A stretch of DNA of 64,000 nt from JACDER01 sp963842575 (GTDB lineage Bacteria; Actinomycetota; Thermoleophilia; Gaiellales; Gaiellaceae). The notes under the pieces were generated by a model, which was not told where the DNA came from, did not search any database, and was given only the letters and a program-made list of their open reading frames with translations. The stretch lies in contig CAWJGS010000010.1 of NCBI GenBank assembly GCA_963842575.1, positions 1-64,000 of the forward strand, read 5' to 3'. This document shows, piece by piece, positions 44,399 to 53,884 of the stretch; the first letter of the stretch is position 1, and each line of letters begins with the position of its first letter. A program made the position numbers and the translations under genes.

Positions 44399-46149
44399 GT
44401 GTCAGCACCGAACAACGAACCCACAGCCGCGCAAGTGGAGCCGGCCACGCTACACCGAGGTTTCGGCGGGCCCCAGGCCCCGGCGTCGTCTGAAATAGTT
44501 CTCTCAGCCATGGTGGAGGCGACCGACGACCTCCGGCGCGGCCGCAGTGCATATGCGCAGAACGCGTGGCGCGATGCCTACTCGGCGCTCGCGGCGGCGG
44601 AGCGGAACTCGACGATTCCGGCCGACGATCTCGTTCTGCTGGCGATGTCGGCGCTCCTCACCGGCAAGTTCCACGAGGGCCAGACGGCCCTCGAGCGCGC
44701 TCATCAGGCATTCCTCGACGGCGGGGCCCCGCTACTGGCGGCGCGCGTCGCTGTCTTTCTCGGCATGAACCTTGCAATCGCGGGCGAGATCGGATCCGCG
44801 GGCGGCTGGTTCGGTCGCGCCCAGCGGATCGTCGAGCGGGAGGGAGAAGACTGCGTCGAACGCGGATATCTCCTGCTTCCCGTGATGTTCCGGCATGAGG
44901 CCGCGGCCGACTACGACGGCGCTTACGAGGCGGCCGTCGAATCCGTGGCGATTGCCGAGCGCTTCCGCGACGTCGACCTCCTGGCCATGACACTGCACGT
45001 GGCAGGCCTGGCCCGCATCAAGCAGGGCAGGATCGATGACGGACTCGCGCTGCTGGACGAAGCAATGGTCTCGGTCGCGGCCGGAGAGGTGGCTCCGTTC
45101 TTCGCCGGGATCGTGTACTGCGGCGTGATCGCTTCGTGCGAGGAAGCGTTCGAGCCTCGGCGGGCCCGGGAGTGGACCGACGCGCTCGCCGAATGGTGCG
45201 AGTCCCAGCCCCAGCTGGTGTCGTTCACGGGCCGGTGCCTCGCCCACCGCGCCGGCATCAAGCAACTCCACGGCGATTGGACCAGCGCGCTGGAGGAGGC
45301 GCGGCTCGCGCGTGAACGTTGCGAGCAGGCGATGAACCGCGCCGCGGCGGGCCAGGCCTACTACCAGCAGGCGGAGCTGCTCCGGCTCCTGGGCGACCTC
45401 GCGGCGGCCGAGGAGGCCCACCGCAAGGCGAGTGGCTACGGCCGGGAGCCGCAACCGGGGCTCGCGCTTCTGCGGCTGGCGCAGGGGGAAATCGAAGCCT
45501 CGACCGGGGCGATCGGTCGCATCGTGGACGTGACGACGGAACCGCTCCTGCGCGCCGTCCTGCTTCCCGCGTTCGTGGAGATCATGTTGGCGGCGGGCCA
45601 ACTCGAAAGGGCTCGGACGGCGGCGGGCGAGCTGGAGGAAATAGCGGCAGCGAGCGGCCGGCCGATGCTCGCTGCGATTGCCGCGTACGCCCGCGGCGCC
45701 GTCGAGCTCGCGGCCGGAGACGCGCAGGCAGCGCTCATCGCGCTCCACCGTTCGCGGGCGCTCTGGCAAGACCTCGACGCGCCGTACGAGGTCGCGCGGA
45801 CGCAGGTCCTTGCTGCCCTCGCCTGCCGGGAGATGGGTGACGACGACACTGCGCACGTCGAGCTCGAGGCGGCGCGCGAGTGCTTCCGCTTGCTCGGTGC
45901 GATGCCGGATGCGGCTCGAGTCGACGCAGCCGCTAGGCGAGCGGGCCGATCGAGAGCCACGGGCTCACGCCTCGCGAGCTCGAAGTCCTCCGGCTCGTCG
46001 CCGGTGGCAAGACCAATCGCGAGATCGCCTCGATCCTCGTCGTGAGCGAGCACACGGTCGCGCGTCACGTCCAGAACATCCTCCTCAAGCTCCGAGTTTC
46101 CTCGCGGACGGCAGCGACCGCGTTCGCCTTCGAACACCAGCTCGTCTAG
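44399..46149 (+). CDS. LuxR-family regulator with TPR-like sensor region (frameshifted before HTH)
   Basis: About 515 residues of TPR-like helices, without the ATPase of classical LAL proteins, precede a LuxR helix-turn-helix (LTPRELEVLRLVAGG, then KTNREIASILVVSEHTVARH). The HTH lies one frame off the main ORF. Adding one G to the GGG at 45961-45963 joins them as SRATGLTPRELEVL, so a one-base deletion in the sequence is likely. GTG 44399 is the longest start; ATG 44511 (MVEATDDLRRGRSAYAQ) fits better with shorter relatives. The 3' end and following promoter region have a second copy at 6.9 kb. It probably controls the flavin monooxygenase next door. Confidence 0.82.
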
Positions 46150-46232
46150 TCAGAACTGAGTAGTCGCGGGTCCTCCCGAAGATGGCGGATTCCGGCGATG
46201 CGGTTGCGGCGGCTCCGGCCTAGCGTGGCGGC
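46138..46232 (+). promoter_or_regulatory. Promoter cassette shared with the 6.9 kb region
   Basis: This region contains the last codons of the LuxR-type gene and the gap before the flavin monooxygenase. It matches the minus-strand region 6888-6980 at about 85%. A direct repeat TAGTC (spaced 14 bp) and the block GATGGCGGATTCCGGCGATG are conserved. TAGCGT (46221-46226) lies 6 nt before the ATG at 46233, the position expected for a leaderless -10 box. Confidence 0.65.
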
Positions 46233-46262
46233 ATGACCGTTATGCCAGAAGGAGGAGAAGAG

Positions 46263-47387
46263 ATGACCAGCACCCTCGAAGCCGAGTACGTGGAGACGAT
46301 CGTGATCGGAGGCGGGCAGGCGGGCCTCGCGGCCGGCTACCACTTGCGCCGCCACGGACGCCCGTTCCTGATCCTGGACGCGGGTGAGCGGGTTGGAGAC
46401 TCCTGGCGCGACCGCTGGGACTCGTTGTGCCTGTTCACTCCCGCCCACTTCAGCAGGCTGCCCGGCATGCCGTTTCCGACTCGCAACTGGTACTTCCCGA
46501 CCAAGGACGAAATGGGGGACTACCTGGAGGAGTACGCCGAGCACTTCGAGCTGCCGGTCCGCTCCGGCGTCAGCGTCCATCGTGTCGAGCGGGCAGGCGA
46601 CCGGTTCCTCGTGTCGGCCGGAGAGCTTCGCCTGGAAGCTTCGAACGTCATCGTGGCCACCGGGGCGTTCCGGATCCCGAAGGTCCCGTCGTTCGCCGCC
46701 CAGCTCGACCCGCGGATCGTCCAGCTCCATTCGTCCGAGTACCGAAACCCGGGTCAGCTGCTTGCAGGAGACACGCTGGTCGTCGGCGCCGGCAACTCCG
46801 GGGCGGAAATCGCCTACGAGCTGGCGGACACGCGCACGTGCCTGCTCGCGGGGCCGAGCACCGGTCAGATCCCCGTCCCGCACGGCTCGCTGCGAAGCCG
46901 ACCCGGCTTCCGCGTCTTCCGGTTCGTCGGGCATCGAGTCATCAAGGTCGACACGTGGATCGGCCGCAAGCTGATCCCGAAGCTGGGCCACGGAGGTGAG
47001 CCGCTCGTCCGGCGGAGGAAGAAGGATCTGGCCGAGAAGGGAATCGAGCGTCTTCCGCGCGTCGTCGGCGTCGAGGGCGGACAGCCACTCCTGGAGGACG
47101 GGCAGGTCGTCGAAGTCGAGAACGTCCTGTGGTGCACCGGCTTTCGCACCGACTTCAGCTGGATCGACCTGCCGGTCTTCGACGACGACGGCCAGCCGCG
47201 CCACTACCGCGGAGTCGTCGACTCGGAGCCGGGTCTTTACTTCCTCGGGCTGCCGTTTCAGTACTCGCTGAGCTCCGACGTGCTGCCGGGTCGCGGTCGG
47301 GACGCCGGCTACGTCGCGGACCACATCGCCGCGCGGAGCGCTTCGGCGACCGGCGCCGGGCGGCCGGTCGGAGTTGCGTCGCCTTAG
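46263..47387 (+). CDS. Flavin-containing monooxygenase-like FAD/NAD(P) oxidoreductase
   Basis: The protein has about 374 residues. The FAD motif is VIGGGQAGLAAGYHLRRHG, and the second dinucleotide motif is VVGAGNSGAEIAYEL (about residues 176-190). LWCTGFRTDFSWIDLPVF near the end is typical of CzcO/YhiQ-type monooxygenases. It would oxygenate a small substrate using NADPH and O2. Two starts are possible: ATG 46233, 6 nt after a -10-like box, and ATG 46263, with a strong AAGGAGGAG site 6 nt upstream. The second is given. The gene follows the LuxR regulator directly and is its probable target. Confidence 0.88.
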   Translation: MTSTLEAEYVETIVIGGGQAGLAAGYHLRRHGRPFLILDAGERVGDSWRDRWDSLCLFTPAHFSRLPGMPFPTRNWYFPTKDEMGDYLEEYAEHFELPVRSGVSVHRVERAGDRFLVSAGELRLEASNVIVATGAFRIPKVPSFAAQLDPRIVQLHSSEYRNPGQLLAGDTLVVGAGNSGAEIAYELADTRTCLLAGPSTGQIPVPHGSLRSRPGFRVFRFVGHRVIKVDTWIGRKLIPKLGHGGEPLVRRRKKDLAEKGIERLPRVVGVEGGQPLLEDGQVVEVENVLWCTGFRTDFSWIDLPVFDDDGQPRHYRGVVDSEPGLYFLGLPFQYSLSSDVLPGRGRDAGYVADHIAARSASATGAGRPVGVASP

Positions 47388-47827
47388 GAGGGAAGCGCCG
47401 CGAGCACCTGGCCGGCGTGCTTGCGTGCGTCCACGTTGCGCATGATCTTGGCGACGTTCCCCTCGGAGTCGATCAGGAACGTCGAGCGCTCGAAGTAGCG
47501 GCTGTCCGGCTTCTCCACTCCGTACGCCTTGCCGGCGACGTGGTCGGGGTCGGCCAGGATCGGAAACGGCAGCTCGTACTTCGACTTGAACTTCGCCTGC
47601 GCCGCTTCCTTGTCCGCGCTGACGCCGAGGACGACCGCGCCTGCCTGCTCGAAGTCGGCGAAGGAGTCGCGGATCCCGCACGCCTGCGCTGTGCATCCGG
47701 GCGTGTCGGACTTGGGATAGAAGTAGAGGACGACGGGCTTACCGCGGAAGTCCGAGAGCTTGACCCGCTCGCCGGAGTCGCTCGTCAGCTCGAAATCGGG
47801 TGCGGGCTTGCCTTCTTCGACGGCCAT
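47384..47827 (-). CDS. bcp: Thiol peroxidase, BCP/PrxQ-type peroxiredoxin
   Basis: A 147-residue peroxiredoxin. The peroxidatic and resolving Cys lie in SDTPGCTAQACGIRD (Cys spaced by 5), the PrxQ pattern. The beginning VEEGKPAPDFELTSDSGERV and the DPDHVAGKAYGV segment are standard. It reduces hydroperoxides with thioredoxin-like donors. It is the last gene of a minus-strand run with a membrane protein and HemQ. The stop overlaps the end of the convergent monooxygenase gene. Confidence 0.92.
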   Translation of the reverse strand: MAVEEGKPAPDFELTSDSGERVKLSDFRGKPVVLYFYPKSDTPGCTAQACGIRDSFADFEQAGAVVLGVSADKEAAQAKFKSKYELPFPILADPDHVAGKAYGVEKPDSRYFERSTFLIDSEGNVAKIMRNVDARKHAGQVLAALPS

Positions 47828-47828
47828 C

Positions 47829-48206
47829 TCAGAGACTGTACCGGTGCTCGTCCTTCCACACGCGCCACATGGAGAAGAGGCCGAGGGCGAGAACGACGAA
47901 GAAGGCGATCGCGTCGGGACCGTGGATTCCCTTCCAGAAGAAGACGCCCAGGTCGACCACGACGAGGATCGCCGCCGCGTAGAAGACGACGCGCGCACGG
48001 GTCGACCAGAGGCCGATCTCGCCGCGGCGCTCCCGCCACACCAGGAAGATGAAGAATGCGATCGCGATGAAGAACGCAATCCGGGCGATGAGGTACAGCG
48101 CGGCCAGGGTCGAGTAGAGCGAGAGCGCGACCACGAGGCCCGTGATCGCGAGGATGATGATGAACCCGCGAACGGTCGGGTTCATGTCCAGCCAGAAGCG
48201 CTTCAC
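47829..48206 (-). CDS. Small multi-pass membrane protein
   Basis: A protein of 125 residues with four likely membrane segments (GFIIILAITGLVVALSLY; ALYLIARIAFFIAIAFFIFL; VVFYAAAILVVVDLGVFFW; AIAFFVVLALGLFSMWRVW). It begins MKRFWLDMNPTVRG. The family is not recognised. It lies between hemQ (4-bp overlap) and bcp (1-nt gap), so the three are co-transcribed. Confidence 0.78.
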   Translation of the reverse strand: MKRFWLDMNPTVRGFIIILAITGLVVALSLYSTLAALYLIARIAFFIAIAFFIFLVWRERRGEIGLWSTRARVVFYAAAILVVVDLGVFFWKGIHGPDAIAFFVVLALGLFSMWRVWKDEHRYSL

Positions 48207-48892
48207 GCGTTCACGCGTGCAGCGGCGCCGTCCAGCTGGTCGAGGGCGGCTCGGATCTCGCAGGAGGCGCCCACGAAGATCGGCGTGTCCCGCTCGGTGT
48301 AGCGGCTGGCCTCGCTCTCCCGGAGTGTCCGCATGAGGTGCATGAAGTCGGCCGGCTCCTCACACTCGAACGCGGTCATGAACTCCTGGTCGTCGATCCC
48401 GAACGAGTACGTCGTGTGGTTGGTGATGGTCCGGAACTCGTGACCGACGCGCATGTGCTCGTCCATGGCGCGCTGGCGGTCCTCGTGCGCAAGCGCGTAC
48501 CAGGGGCGCACCTTCACGAAGGGATAGACGACGAGGTACGGCGAGCCCTTGGGAACGACCTGGCGCGGCTTGCGCGCGGCCGTGTACTCGGATGCCTTCG
48601 TCGTGGCGAGGTACGAGTAGGGCGTCTGGAGCCAGCCCGCCAGCGGCGTGGAGTTGAGCTCCGCGCCGAGGTCGCCGAGGTCGTCGTAGGTCTTGGTGAT
48701 CTTCCAGAGGAAGAAGTCCGCGTCGGGGCGGACGCCGGCGACGGAGTAGGCGCGCAGGTGGTCCATCCGCTGCGCCCACGACTCGACCACCTCGGCGAAC
48801 GCATCCTTTCCCGCGACGCGCTCGTCGATCGGCAGCCGCCGCCACGCGGGATCGACCTTGTAGAACGTGTATGCGACGTACTGGCCGGCCAC
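48203..48892 (-). CDS. hemQ: Coproheme decarboxylase / chlorite-dismutase family (HemQ)
   Basis: A 229-residue protein of the chlorite-dismutase fold. The FVKVRPWYALAHEDR stretch and the heme-binding region GHEFRTITNHTTYSFGIDDQ match Gram-positive HemQ, which decarboxylates coproheme to heme b in the coproporphyrin-dependent pathway. No other heme genes are in the window. The GTG at 48892 has TACGCT 7 nt upstream, facing an equal element for uvrC. Confidence 0.92.
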   Translation of the reverse strand: MAGQYVAYTFYKVDPAWRRLPIDERVAGKDAFAEVVESWAQRMDHLRAYSVAGVRPDADFFLWKITKTYDDLGDLGAELNSTPLAGWLQTPYSYLATTKASEYTAARKPRQVVPKGSPYLVVYPFVKVRPWYALAHEDRQRAMDEHMRVGHEFRTITNHTTYSFGIDDQEFMTAFECEEPADFMHLMRTLRESEASRYTERDTPIFVGASCEIRAALDQLDGAAARVNA

Positions 48893-48927
48893 TAGCCAAA
48901 GCGTAGCGGCGCACTACGCTAGTTCCA
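48893..48927. promoter_or_regulatory. Symmetric divergent leaderless promoters (hemQ / uvrC)
   Basis: TACGCT occurs on both strands, at 48900-48905 (minus) and 48915-48920 (plus), each exactly 7 nt before a GTG start codon. The 35-bp gap is nearly symmetric around its centre. Confidence 0.6.
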
Positions 48928-50778
48928 GTGCCGAAAGACCTCGAAAATACGCTCAAGAAGCTGCCCGCGAAGCCCGGCGTCTATCTGTTCAAGGACGCAG
49001 AAGGCCGCCCGATCTACATCGGCAAGGCCAAGTCGTTGCGGCAGCGCGTGCGCTCGTACTTCCAGCAGGGACGCAACGACCGCACGACGATCCGCGGCCT
49101 CGCGGAGCGCGTGGACGACATCGAGGTGATCGTCACCGGCAGCGAGGTCGAGGCCCTCCACCTCGAGCAGAACCTGATCAAGCGCCACCGGCCGGCCTTC
49201 AACATCCGCCTGCGCGACGACAAGTCGTTCCCGTACATCGCCGTCACTGTGGAGGATGACTTTCCGCGCGTGATGTTCACCCGCGAGCGGCACCGGCGCG
49301 GCGTCGCCTACTTCGGGCCGTACGCGAACGCCAAGAAGGTGCGCGAGACGCTGGACGTCCTCAACCGTGTCTTCCCCTACCGGCCCTGCGAAGGGCCGAA
49401 GCCGGGCCGGCACTCCGGGATCCCCTGCCTCGACTACCACATCGAACGCTGCCTGGCGCCGTGCGTCGGATACATCTCGAAGGAGGACTACCGGCTGATC
49501 ATCGAGCAGGTCATGGAGTTCCTCTCGGGAGAGACGCGGCCGGTGCTGCGCGATCTCGAGCAGAAGATGCAAGACGCCGCCACCGACGAGCGTTTCGAGG
49601 AGGCGGCGCGTTACCGCAATCGTCTGTTCGCGGTACGGCACCTGGCCGAGCGGCAGGCGGCGGACAAGCGCGCGGTCGGGACGGTGGACGTCATCGGGAT
49701 CGCCGCCGAGGGTGACCGGGCCGCGGTGCAGCTCTTCCCGCTCCGTGACGGGAAGCTGATCGACCGGTACAGCTTTCACCTGGAGAACGTCGAAGGGCAG
49801 GATCTCGGCGCGCTGCTGGAGGCGTTCGTCCTCGAGTACTACGGCTCGTCGCCGAGTATTCCGCCGCAGATCGTGGTGCCGCAGGGAGTGGGGGACACCT
49901 CCGTGCTGGAGGAGTTCCTCTCGGAGCGGCGCAGGTCGCGGGTGGAGGTCCGCGCGGCCGCGCGCGGCGAGAAGCGCCGGCTCGCCGAGCTCGCCGAGCA
50001 GAACGCGCGGATCGCGCTCGAGTCGGATGCCGTCCAGTCCGAGCAGCGGCGCCTGCGCCGCGTGGAGGCGCTCGAGGAGCTGCGCGAGGCGCTCAATCTG
50101 GAGAGCCTGCCGATCCGCATCGAGTGCTTCGACATCTCCAACCTGCAGAGCGCGTCGCCGGTCGGCTCGATGGTGGTTTTCCAGGACGCGATGCCGAAGA
50201 AGTCGGACTACCGCAAGTTCGGCGTCCGCGGCGTCGACGGTCAGGACGACTTTGCGTCGATGGCGGAGGTGGTCACGCGCCGCTTCGCGCGCCGGCGCGA
50301 CGTGACGGCCGAGCAGTACGACAACTCGTTCGCGGCGACGCCGAACCTTGTCGTCGTGGACGGCGGTAAGGGCCAGCTCTCGGCCGTGCTGGCGGCGATG
50401 CAGGCGTTCGACCTTCCCCGTGTCGCGGTGATCTCGCTCGCGAAGCGCGAGGAGGAGGTCTTCCTGCCGGGCGACCCGAAGCCGGTCGTCCTCGACCGCC
50501 ACTCTCCGGCGCTCCAGTTGCTGCAGCGGATCCGCGACGAAGCGCACCGCTTCGCGCTCGACTTCCACCGCCAGCGGCGGGACGCGGCGGCGAAGGAGTC
50601 GATCTTCGACACGCTCAAGGGTGTCGGCCCGACACGACGGCGCGCACTGATGCGCCACTTCGGCTCGGCCGAGCGCTTTCTCGCGGCCACGCAGGAAGAG
50701 CTGGAGGGCGTTCCCGAGCTACCGGCGAAGACGGCGCGTCAGATCTACGCGCAGCTGCACAAGGCCGGGCGCGGCTAG
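48928..50778 (+). CDS. uvrC: Excinuclease ABC subunit C
   Basis: UvrC (616 residues) makes the two incisions in nucleotide excision repair with UvrA and UvrB. The N-terminal GIY-YIG nuclease reads KPGVYLFKDAEGRPIYIGKA (about residues 14-33). A UVR motif (FEEAARYRNRLFAV) is at about residue 222. The RNase H-like nuclease includes IECFDISNLQSASPVGSMVVF and VVDGGKGQLSAVLAAM, and helix-hairpin-helix motifs end the protein. The length is normal. The GTG start sits 7 nt after a -10-like TACGCT. Confidence 0.97.
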   Translation: MPKDLENTLKKLPAKPGVYLFKDAEGRPIYIGKAKSLRQRVRSYFQQGRNDRTTIRGLAERVDDIEVIVTGSEVEALHLEQNLIKRHRPAFNIRLRDDKSFPYIAVTVEDDFPRVMFTRERHRRGVAYFGPYANAKKVRETLDVLNRVFPYRPCEGPKPGRHSGIPCLDYHIERCLAPCVGYISKEDYRLIIEQVMEFLSGETRPVLRDLEQKMQDAATDERFEEAARYRNRLFAVRHLAERQAADKRAVGTVDVIGIAAEGDRAAVQLFPLRDGKLIDRYSFHLENVEGQDLGALLEAFVLEYYGSSPSIPPQIVVPQGVGDTSVLEEFLSERRRSRVEVRAAARGEKRRLAELAEQNARIALESDAVQSEQRRLRRVEALEELREALNLESLPIRIECFDISNLQSASPVGSMVVFQDAMPKKSDYRKFGVRGVDGQDDFASMAEVVTRRFARRRDVTAEQYDNSFAATPNLVVVDGGKGQLSAVLAAMQAFDLPRVAVISLAKREEEVFLPGDPKPVVLDRHSPALQLLQRIRDEAHRFALDFHRQRRDAAAKESIFDTLKGVGPTRRRALMRHFGSAERFLAATQEELEGVPELPAKTARQIYAQLHKAGRG

Positions 50779-52421
50779 GTGCCGGCCGAGTCCGGATCCA
50801 TGAACGGATAGCGGTGGTCGGTGGCCGGGACGAAGGTCTCCTTGATCGTCCGTGGCGACACCCAGCGGATGAGGTTCCACATCGAGCCGGCCTTGTCGTT
50901 CGTCCCCGACGCCCTTGCACCCCCGAACGGCTGCTGACCGACGACTGCGCCGGTCGGCTTGTCGTTGATGTACAGGTTGCCCGCGGCGTACTCGAGCTTC
51001 TCCTGCGCCTCCTCGATCGGCGCGCGGTCGCGGGAGAAGATCGCGCCGGTCAGACCGAACGGCGAGCCCTGGTCGACGACCTCGAGCGTGTCCTGCCAGT
51101 CGTCGTCCGGATAGACGTACGCGGTCACGACAGGGCCGAACAGCTCGTCCCGTAGAAGGCGAAAGTTCGGATTACGGGTCTCGATCACCGTCGGCGAGAC
51201 GAAAAAGCCTTCGTCGTCCGCGACCTCGCCACCGACGAGCACATCCGAGTCGGGGTCGGACTTTGCCTCCTCGATCGCCTCCTTCTGCGTGCGGAAGGAG
51301 TTGGCGTCGATGACGGCGCCCATGAAATTCTCGAAGTCGCTGACGTCGCCCATCTTGAGCGAGTGGACGTCCTCGACCAAGCGCTCCTTCAGCTCCGGCC
51401 ACATGCGCTGCGGGACGAAGACGCGCGAGGCCGCAGAGCACTTCTGGCCCTGGTACTCGAACGAGCCGCGGACGATCGCGGTCGCGACCGCGTCGACGTC
51501 GGCGCTGGGGTGGGCGAGGATGAAGTCCTTGCCGCCCGTCTCGCCGACGATGCGAGGGTAGTTCCGGTAGCGCTCGATGTTGCTCCCGACCGTCCTCCAC
51601 ATCGACTGGAACACGCCGGTCGAGCCGGTGAAGTGGATGCCGGCGAGGTCCGGGCTCGCGAGCGCGGCGTCGCCGATGCGCGCGCCGGGCCCGTAGACGA
51701 GGTTGATCACGCCCGCCGGGAGCCCCGCCTCCTGCAGGAGCTGCATGAGGAAGTGCGCCGAGTAGGCCGCGGTCGTCGCCGGCTTCCAGACGACCGTGTT
51801 CCCCATGAGCGCGGCGCTCGTCGGCAGGTTCCCGCCGATGGCGGTGAAGTTGAACGGCGACACGGCGAAGACGAAGCCCTCCAGCGGGCGGTACTCCATC
51901 CGGTTCCACTGGCCCGGCGACGAGATCGGCTGCTCCTCGTAGATGCGGCGCATGAAGGTGGGGTTGAAGCGCCAGAAGTCGATGAGCTCGCACGCGGCGT
52001 CGATCTCGGCCTGGTGCGCGGTCTTCGACTGGCCGAGCATCGTGGCCGCGTTCAGCGTCATCCGCCACGGGCCGGCGAGCAGCTCGGCCGCGCGCAGGAG
52101 GACGGCCGCGCGCTCCTCCCAGGGCGTCCGCGACCAGTCGTGCCAGGCCTCGCCGGCGGCCTTGATCGCCTTGTCGACCTCATCGGGGCCGCCCTGGTGC
52201 ATGTCGGCGAGAACGTGACTCGAGCGGTGTGGCATGACGACCTCGGCCGTCTGGCCGGTGCGGATCTCCTCGCCGCCGATCACGAGCGGCAGGTCGATGC
52301 GCTCTGACTGGAGCTCGTCGAGCTTCGCCTTCAGCTCGGCCCGCTCGGGTGAGCCGGGCTCGTAGGAGTGGACTGGCTCGTTCACGGGCTCGGGCAGGCG
52401 GAAGATGCCGGGCGCGCTCAC
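50775..52421 (-). CDS. pruA: L-glutamate gamma-semialdehyde (P5C) dehydrogenase
   Basis: An aldehyde-dehydrogenase superfamily protein of 548 residues. VGETGGKDFILAHPSADVDA and the catalytic Cys in YQGQKCSAASRVFVPQRMW are characteristic of 1-pyrroline-5-carboxylate dehydrogenase. It oxidises glutamate semialdehyde to glutamate in proline breakdown. No proline dehydrogenase is next to it. The GTG start is 22 bp from the divergent alkyltransferase gene and has TACAAT 6 nt upstream. Confidence 0.95.
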   Translation of the reverse strand: MSAPGIFRLPEPVNEPVHSYEPGSPERAELKAKLDELQSERIDLPLVIGGEEIRTGQTAEVVMPHRSSHVLADMHQGGPDEVDKAIKAAGEAWHDWSRTPWEERAAVLLRAAELLAGPWRMTLNAATMLGQSKTAHQAEIDAACELIDFWRFNPTFMRRIYEEQPISSPGQWNRMEYRPLEGFVFAVSPFNFTAIGGNLPTSAALMGNTVVWKPATTAAYSAHFLMQLLQEAGLPAGVINLVYGPGARIGDAALASPDLAGIHFTGSTGVFQSMWRTVGSNIERYRNYPRIVGETGGKDFILAHPSADVDAVATAIVRGSFEYQGQKCSAASRVFVPQRMWPELKERLVEDVHSLKMGDVSDFENFMGAVIDANSFRTQKEAIEEAKSDPDSDVLVGGEVADDEGFFVSPTVIETRNPNFRLLRDELFGPVVTAYVYPDDDWQDTLEVVDQGSPFGLTGAIFSRDRAPIEEAQEKLEYAAGNLYINDKPTGAVVGQQPFGGARASGTNDKAGSMWNLIRWVSPRTIKETFVPATDHRYPFMDPDSAGT

Positions 52422-52443
52422 CGGGCGATTGTATGTTCAGCGT
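52422..52443. promoter_or_regulatory. Divergent leaderless promoters (pruA / alkyltransferase)
   Basis: The minus gene has TACAAT (52428-52433) 6 nt before its GTG. The plus gene has TATGTT (52432-52437) 6 nt before its GTG. The hexamers overlap by 2 bp within the 22-bp gap. Confidence 0.6.
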
Positions 52444-52977
52444 GTGCAGGTCGTCCGCTACGAGGCCGACGGCTGGGGCATCGGCGAGGTCGTTCACGAC
52501 GGGTCGCGGCTTCTGTACCACGACCACCCGCGCCCACGCCCCGAAACCGCCCCCAAACTCCCCCAGGGGATGCCCGAGATCCCTGTGATCACGCTATCCA
52601 GGAATTCCGTACGCGTGGGTGACGACTTCGTGTCGAGATTCGCCGCGCTGCTCGGCGGATACTTCGCCGGCGAGCCGGTCGACTTCTCGGGCGTTCCCAT
52701 CGACCTCGACTGGTGCACGCCGTTCCAGCTCTCGCTCGTCACCGCCGCTCGCTCCGTGCCGCGTGGCGAGACAATCACGTACGGCGAGCTCGCCGCACTG
52801 GCGGGCCGCCCCAACGCCGCCCGTGCGGCGGGAACGTTCTGCGCGCAGAACCGCTTCGGCCTGATCGTCCCGTGCCACCGTGTCGTCGCGGCCGCCGGCC
52901 TCGGCTCGTACGGCTCGCTCGGCCTCCAGTACAAGCGGCGACTCCTCGAGCTCGAGGGAGCCCATGTCCCTGTCTGA
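52444..52977 (+). CDS. Methylated-DNA--protein-cysteine methyltransferase
   Basis: An O6-alkylguanine alkyltransferase of 177 residues that repairs alkylated guanine by moving the alkyl group to its own Cys. The active site is GLIVPCHRVVAAAG. The preceding TPFQLSLVTAARSVPRGETI and YGELAALAGRPNAARAAG segments form the DNA-binding helices. The ORF extends into pruA, but GTG 52444 is 6 nt after a -10-like TATGTT and was chosen. It overlaps whiA by 14 bp. Confidence 0.93.
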   Translation: MQVVRYEADGWGIGEVVHDGSRLLYHDHPRPRPETAPKLPQGMPEIPVITLSRNSVRVGDDFVSRFAALLGGYFAGEPVDFSGVPIDLDWCTPFQLSLVTAARSVPRGETITYGELAALAGRPNAARAAGTFCAQNRFGLIVPCHRVVAAAGLGSYGSLGLQYKRRLLELEGAHVPV

Positions 52978-53884
52978 GGATCTCCGCAACGAGCTGGCCG
53001 CCATCACACCGCGCCGCGAATGCGATGTCCTCGCGGAGCTCTCCGGGCTCGCCCACACGGCCGGCACCGTCCACTTGCTGGGCGGCAGGCGCGTCTCCGT
53101 CCATTTCGACCTCGCCAGCTCGGCTGTCGCCCGCCGCGGCTTCAGCCTGCTCCGCCGCTTCGAGATCGAGAGCGAGATCCGCACGTACACGCAGCACGCC
53201 TTCGACAGGCCGACGCGCTACCAGCTGCACGTTCCCGGAGTGGATCATGCGCTCCAGGTGCTGTACGAGGCCGGTGTCCTCTCGTCGCGACTCGCTCCGC
53301 TGGAGCGGCCGCCCGCGCGTGTCGTCGCCCGGAGCTGCTGCCGTGGCGCGTACCTCCGCGGGGCCATGCTCGGCTCGGGATCGCTGAGCGGGCCGCGGTC
53401 GCCGCACCTGGAGATCCGCTTTGCCTCCGCCGACGGCGCCGAGTTCCTCACGGACACGGTCGCGCGCGAGGACGTGGAGCTCGCCCTCATCGACCGCGGC
53501 CGCCATGTGGCCGCCTACATGAAGGGGGCGGATGCGATCGCGGGCGCGCTCGCCCTGGCGGGCGCGAACGATCTCGCGCTCGTCTTCGAGGAGCAGGCAG
53601 TGGTGGCGGACACGAAGTCGCGCGCGAACCGGCTTGCCAACGCCGACCACGCCAACCTGGTGCGCACGAGCCGCGCGGCGCACGAACAGATCACCGCCGT
53701 CCGGGCGCTCGAGCGGGGAGGACGGCTGGAGCGGCTGTCCCGGCCGCTCCAGGAGATCGCGGAGCTGCGCGTGCGCCACCCGTCGCTCTCACTGCGCGAG
53801 CTCGCGCTCGAGTGCGACCGACCGACGAGCAAGGCAGCCGTCCACCGCCGATTGAGAAAACTCGTGGATCTCGCGAATTCCTGA
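52964..53884 (+). CDS. whiA: DNA-binding protein WhiA
   Basis: WhiA (306 residues) combines a LAGLIDADG-type fold with a C-terminal helix-turn-helix. It activates sporulation or division genes in actinobacteria and is found in most Gram-positives. Key parts are RECDVLAELSGLAHTAG, SCCRGAYLRGAMLGSGSLSG and a C-terminal HTH near HPSLSLRELALECDRPTSKA. The usual neighbours (rapZ, yvcK) are absent here. Instead it is followed after 363 bp by the glycolytic operon, as in many actinobacteria. Confidence 0.95.
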   Translation: MSLSEDLRNELAAITPRRECDVLAELSGLAHTAGTVHLLGGRRVSVHFDLASSAVARRGFSLLRRFEIESEIRTYTQHAFDRPTRYQLHVPGVDHALQVLYEAGVLSSRLAPLERPPARVVARSCCRGAYLRGAMLGSGSLSGPRSPHLEIRFASADGAEFLTDTVAREDVELALIDRGRHVAAYMKGADAIAGALALAGANDLALVFEEQAVVADTKSRANRLANADHANLVRTSRAAHEQITAVRALERGGRLERLSRPLQEIAELRVRHPSLSLRELALECDRPTSKAAVHRRLRKLVDLANS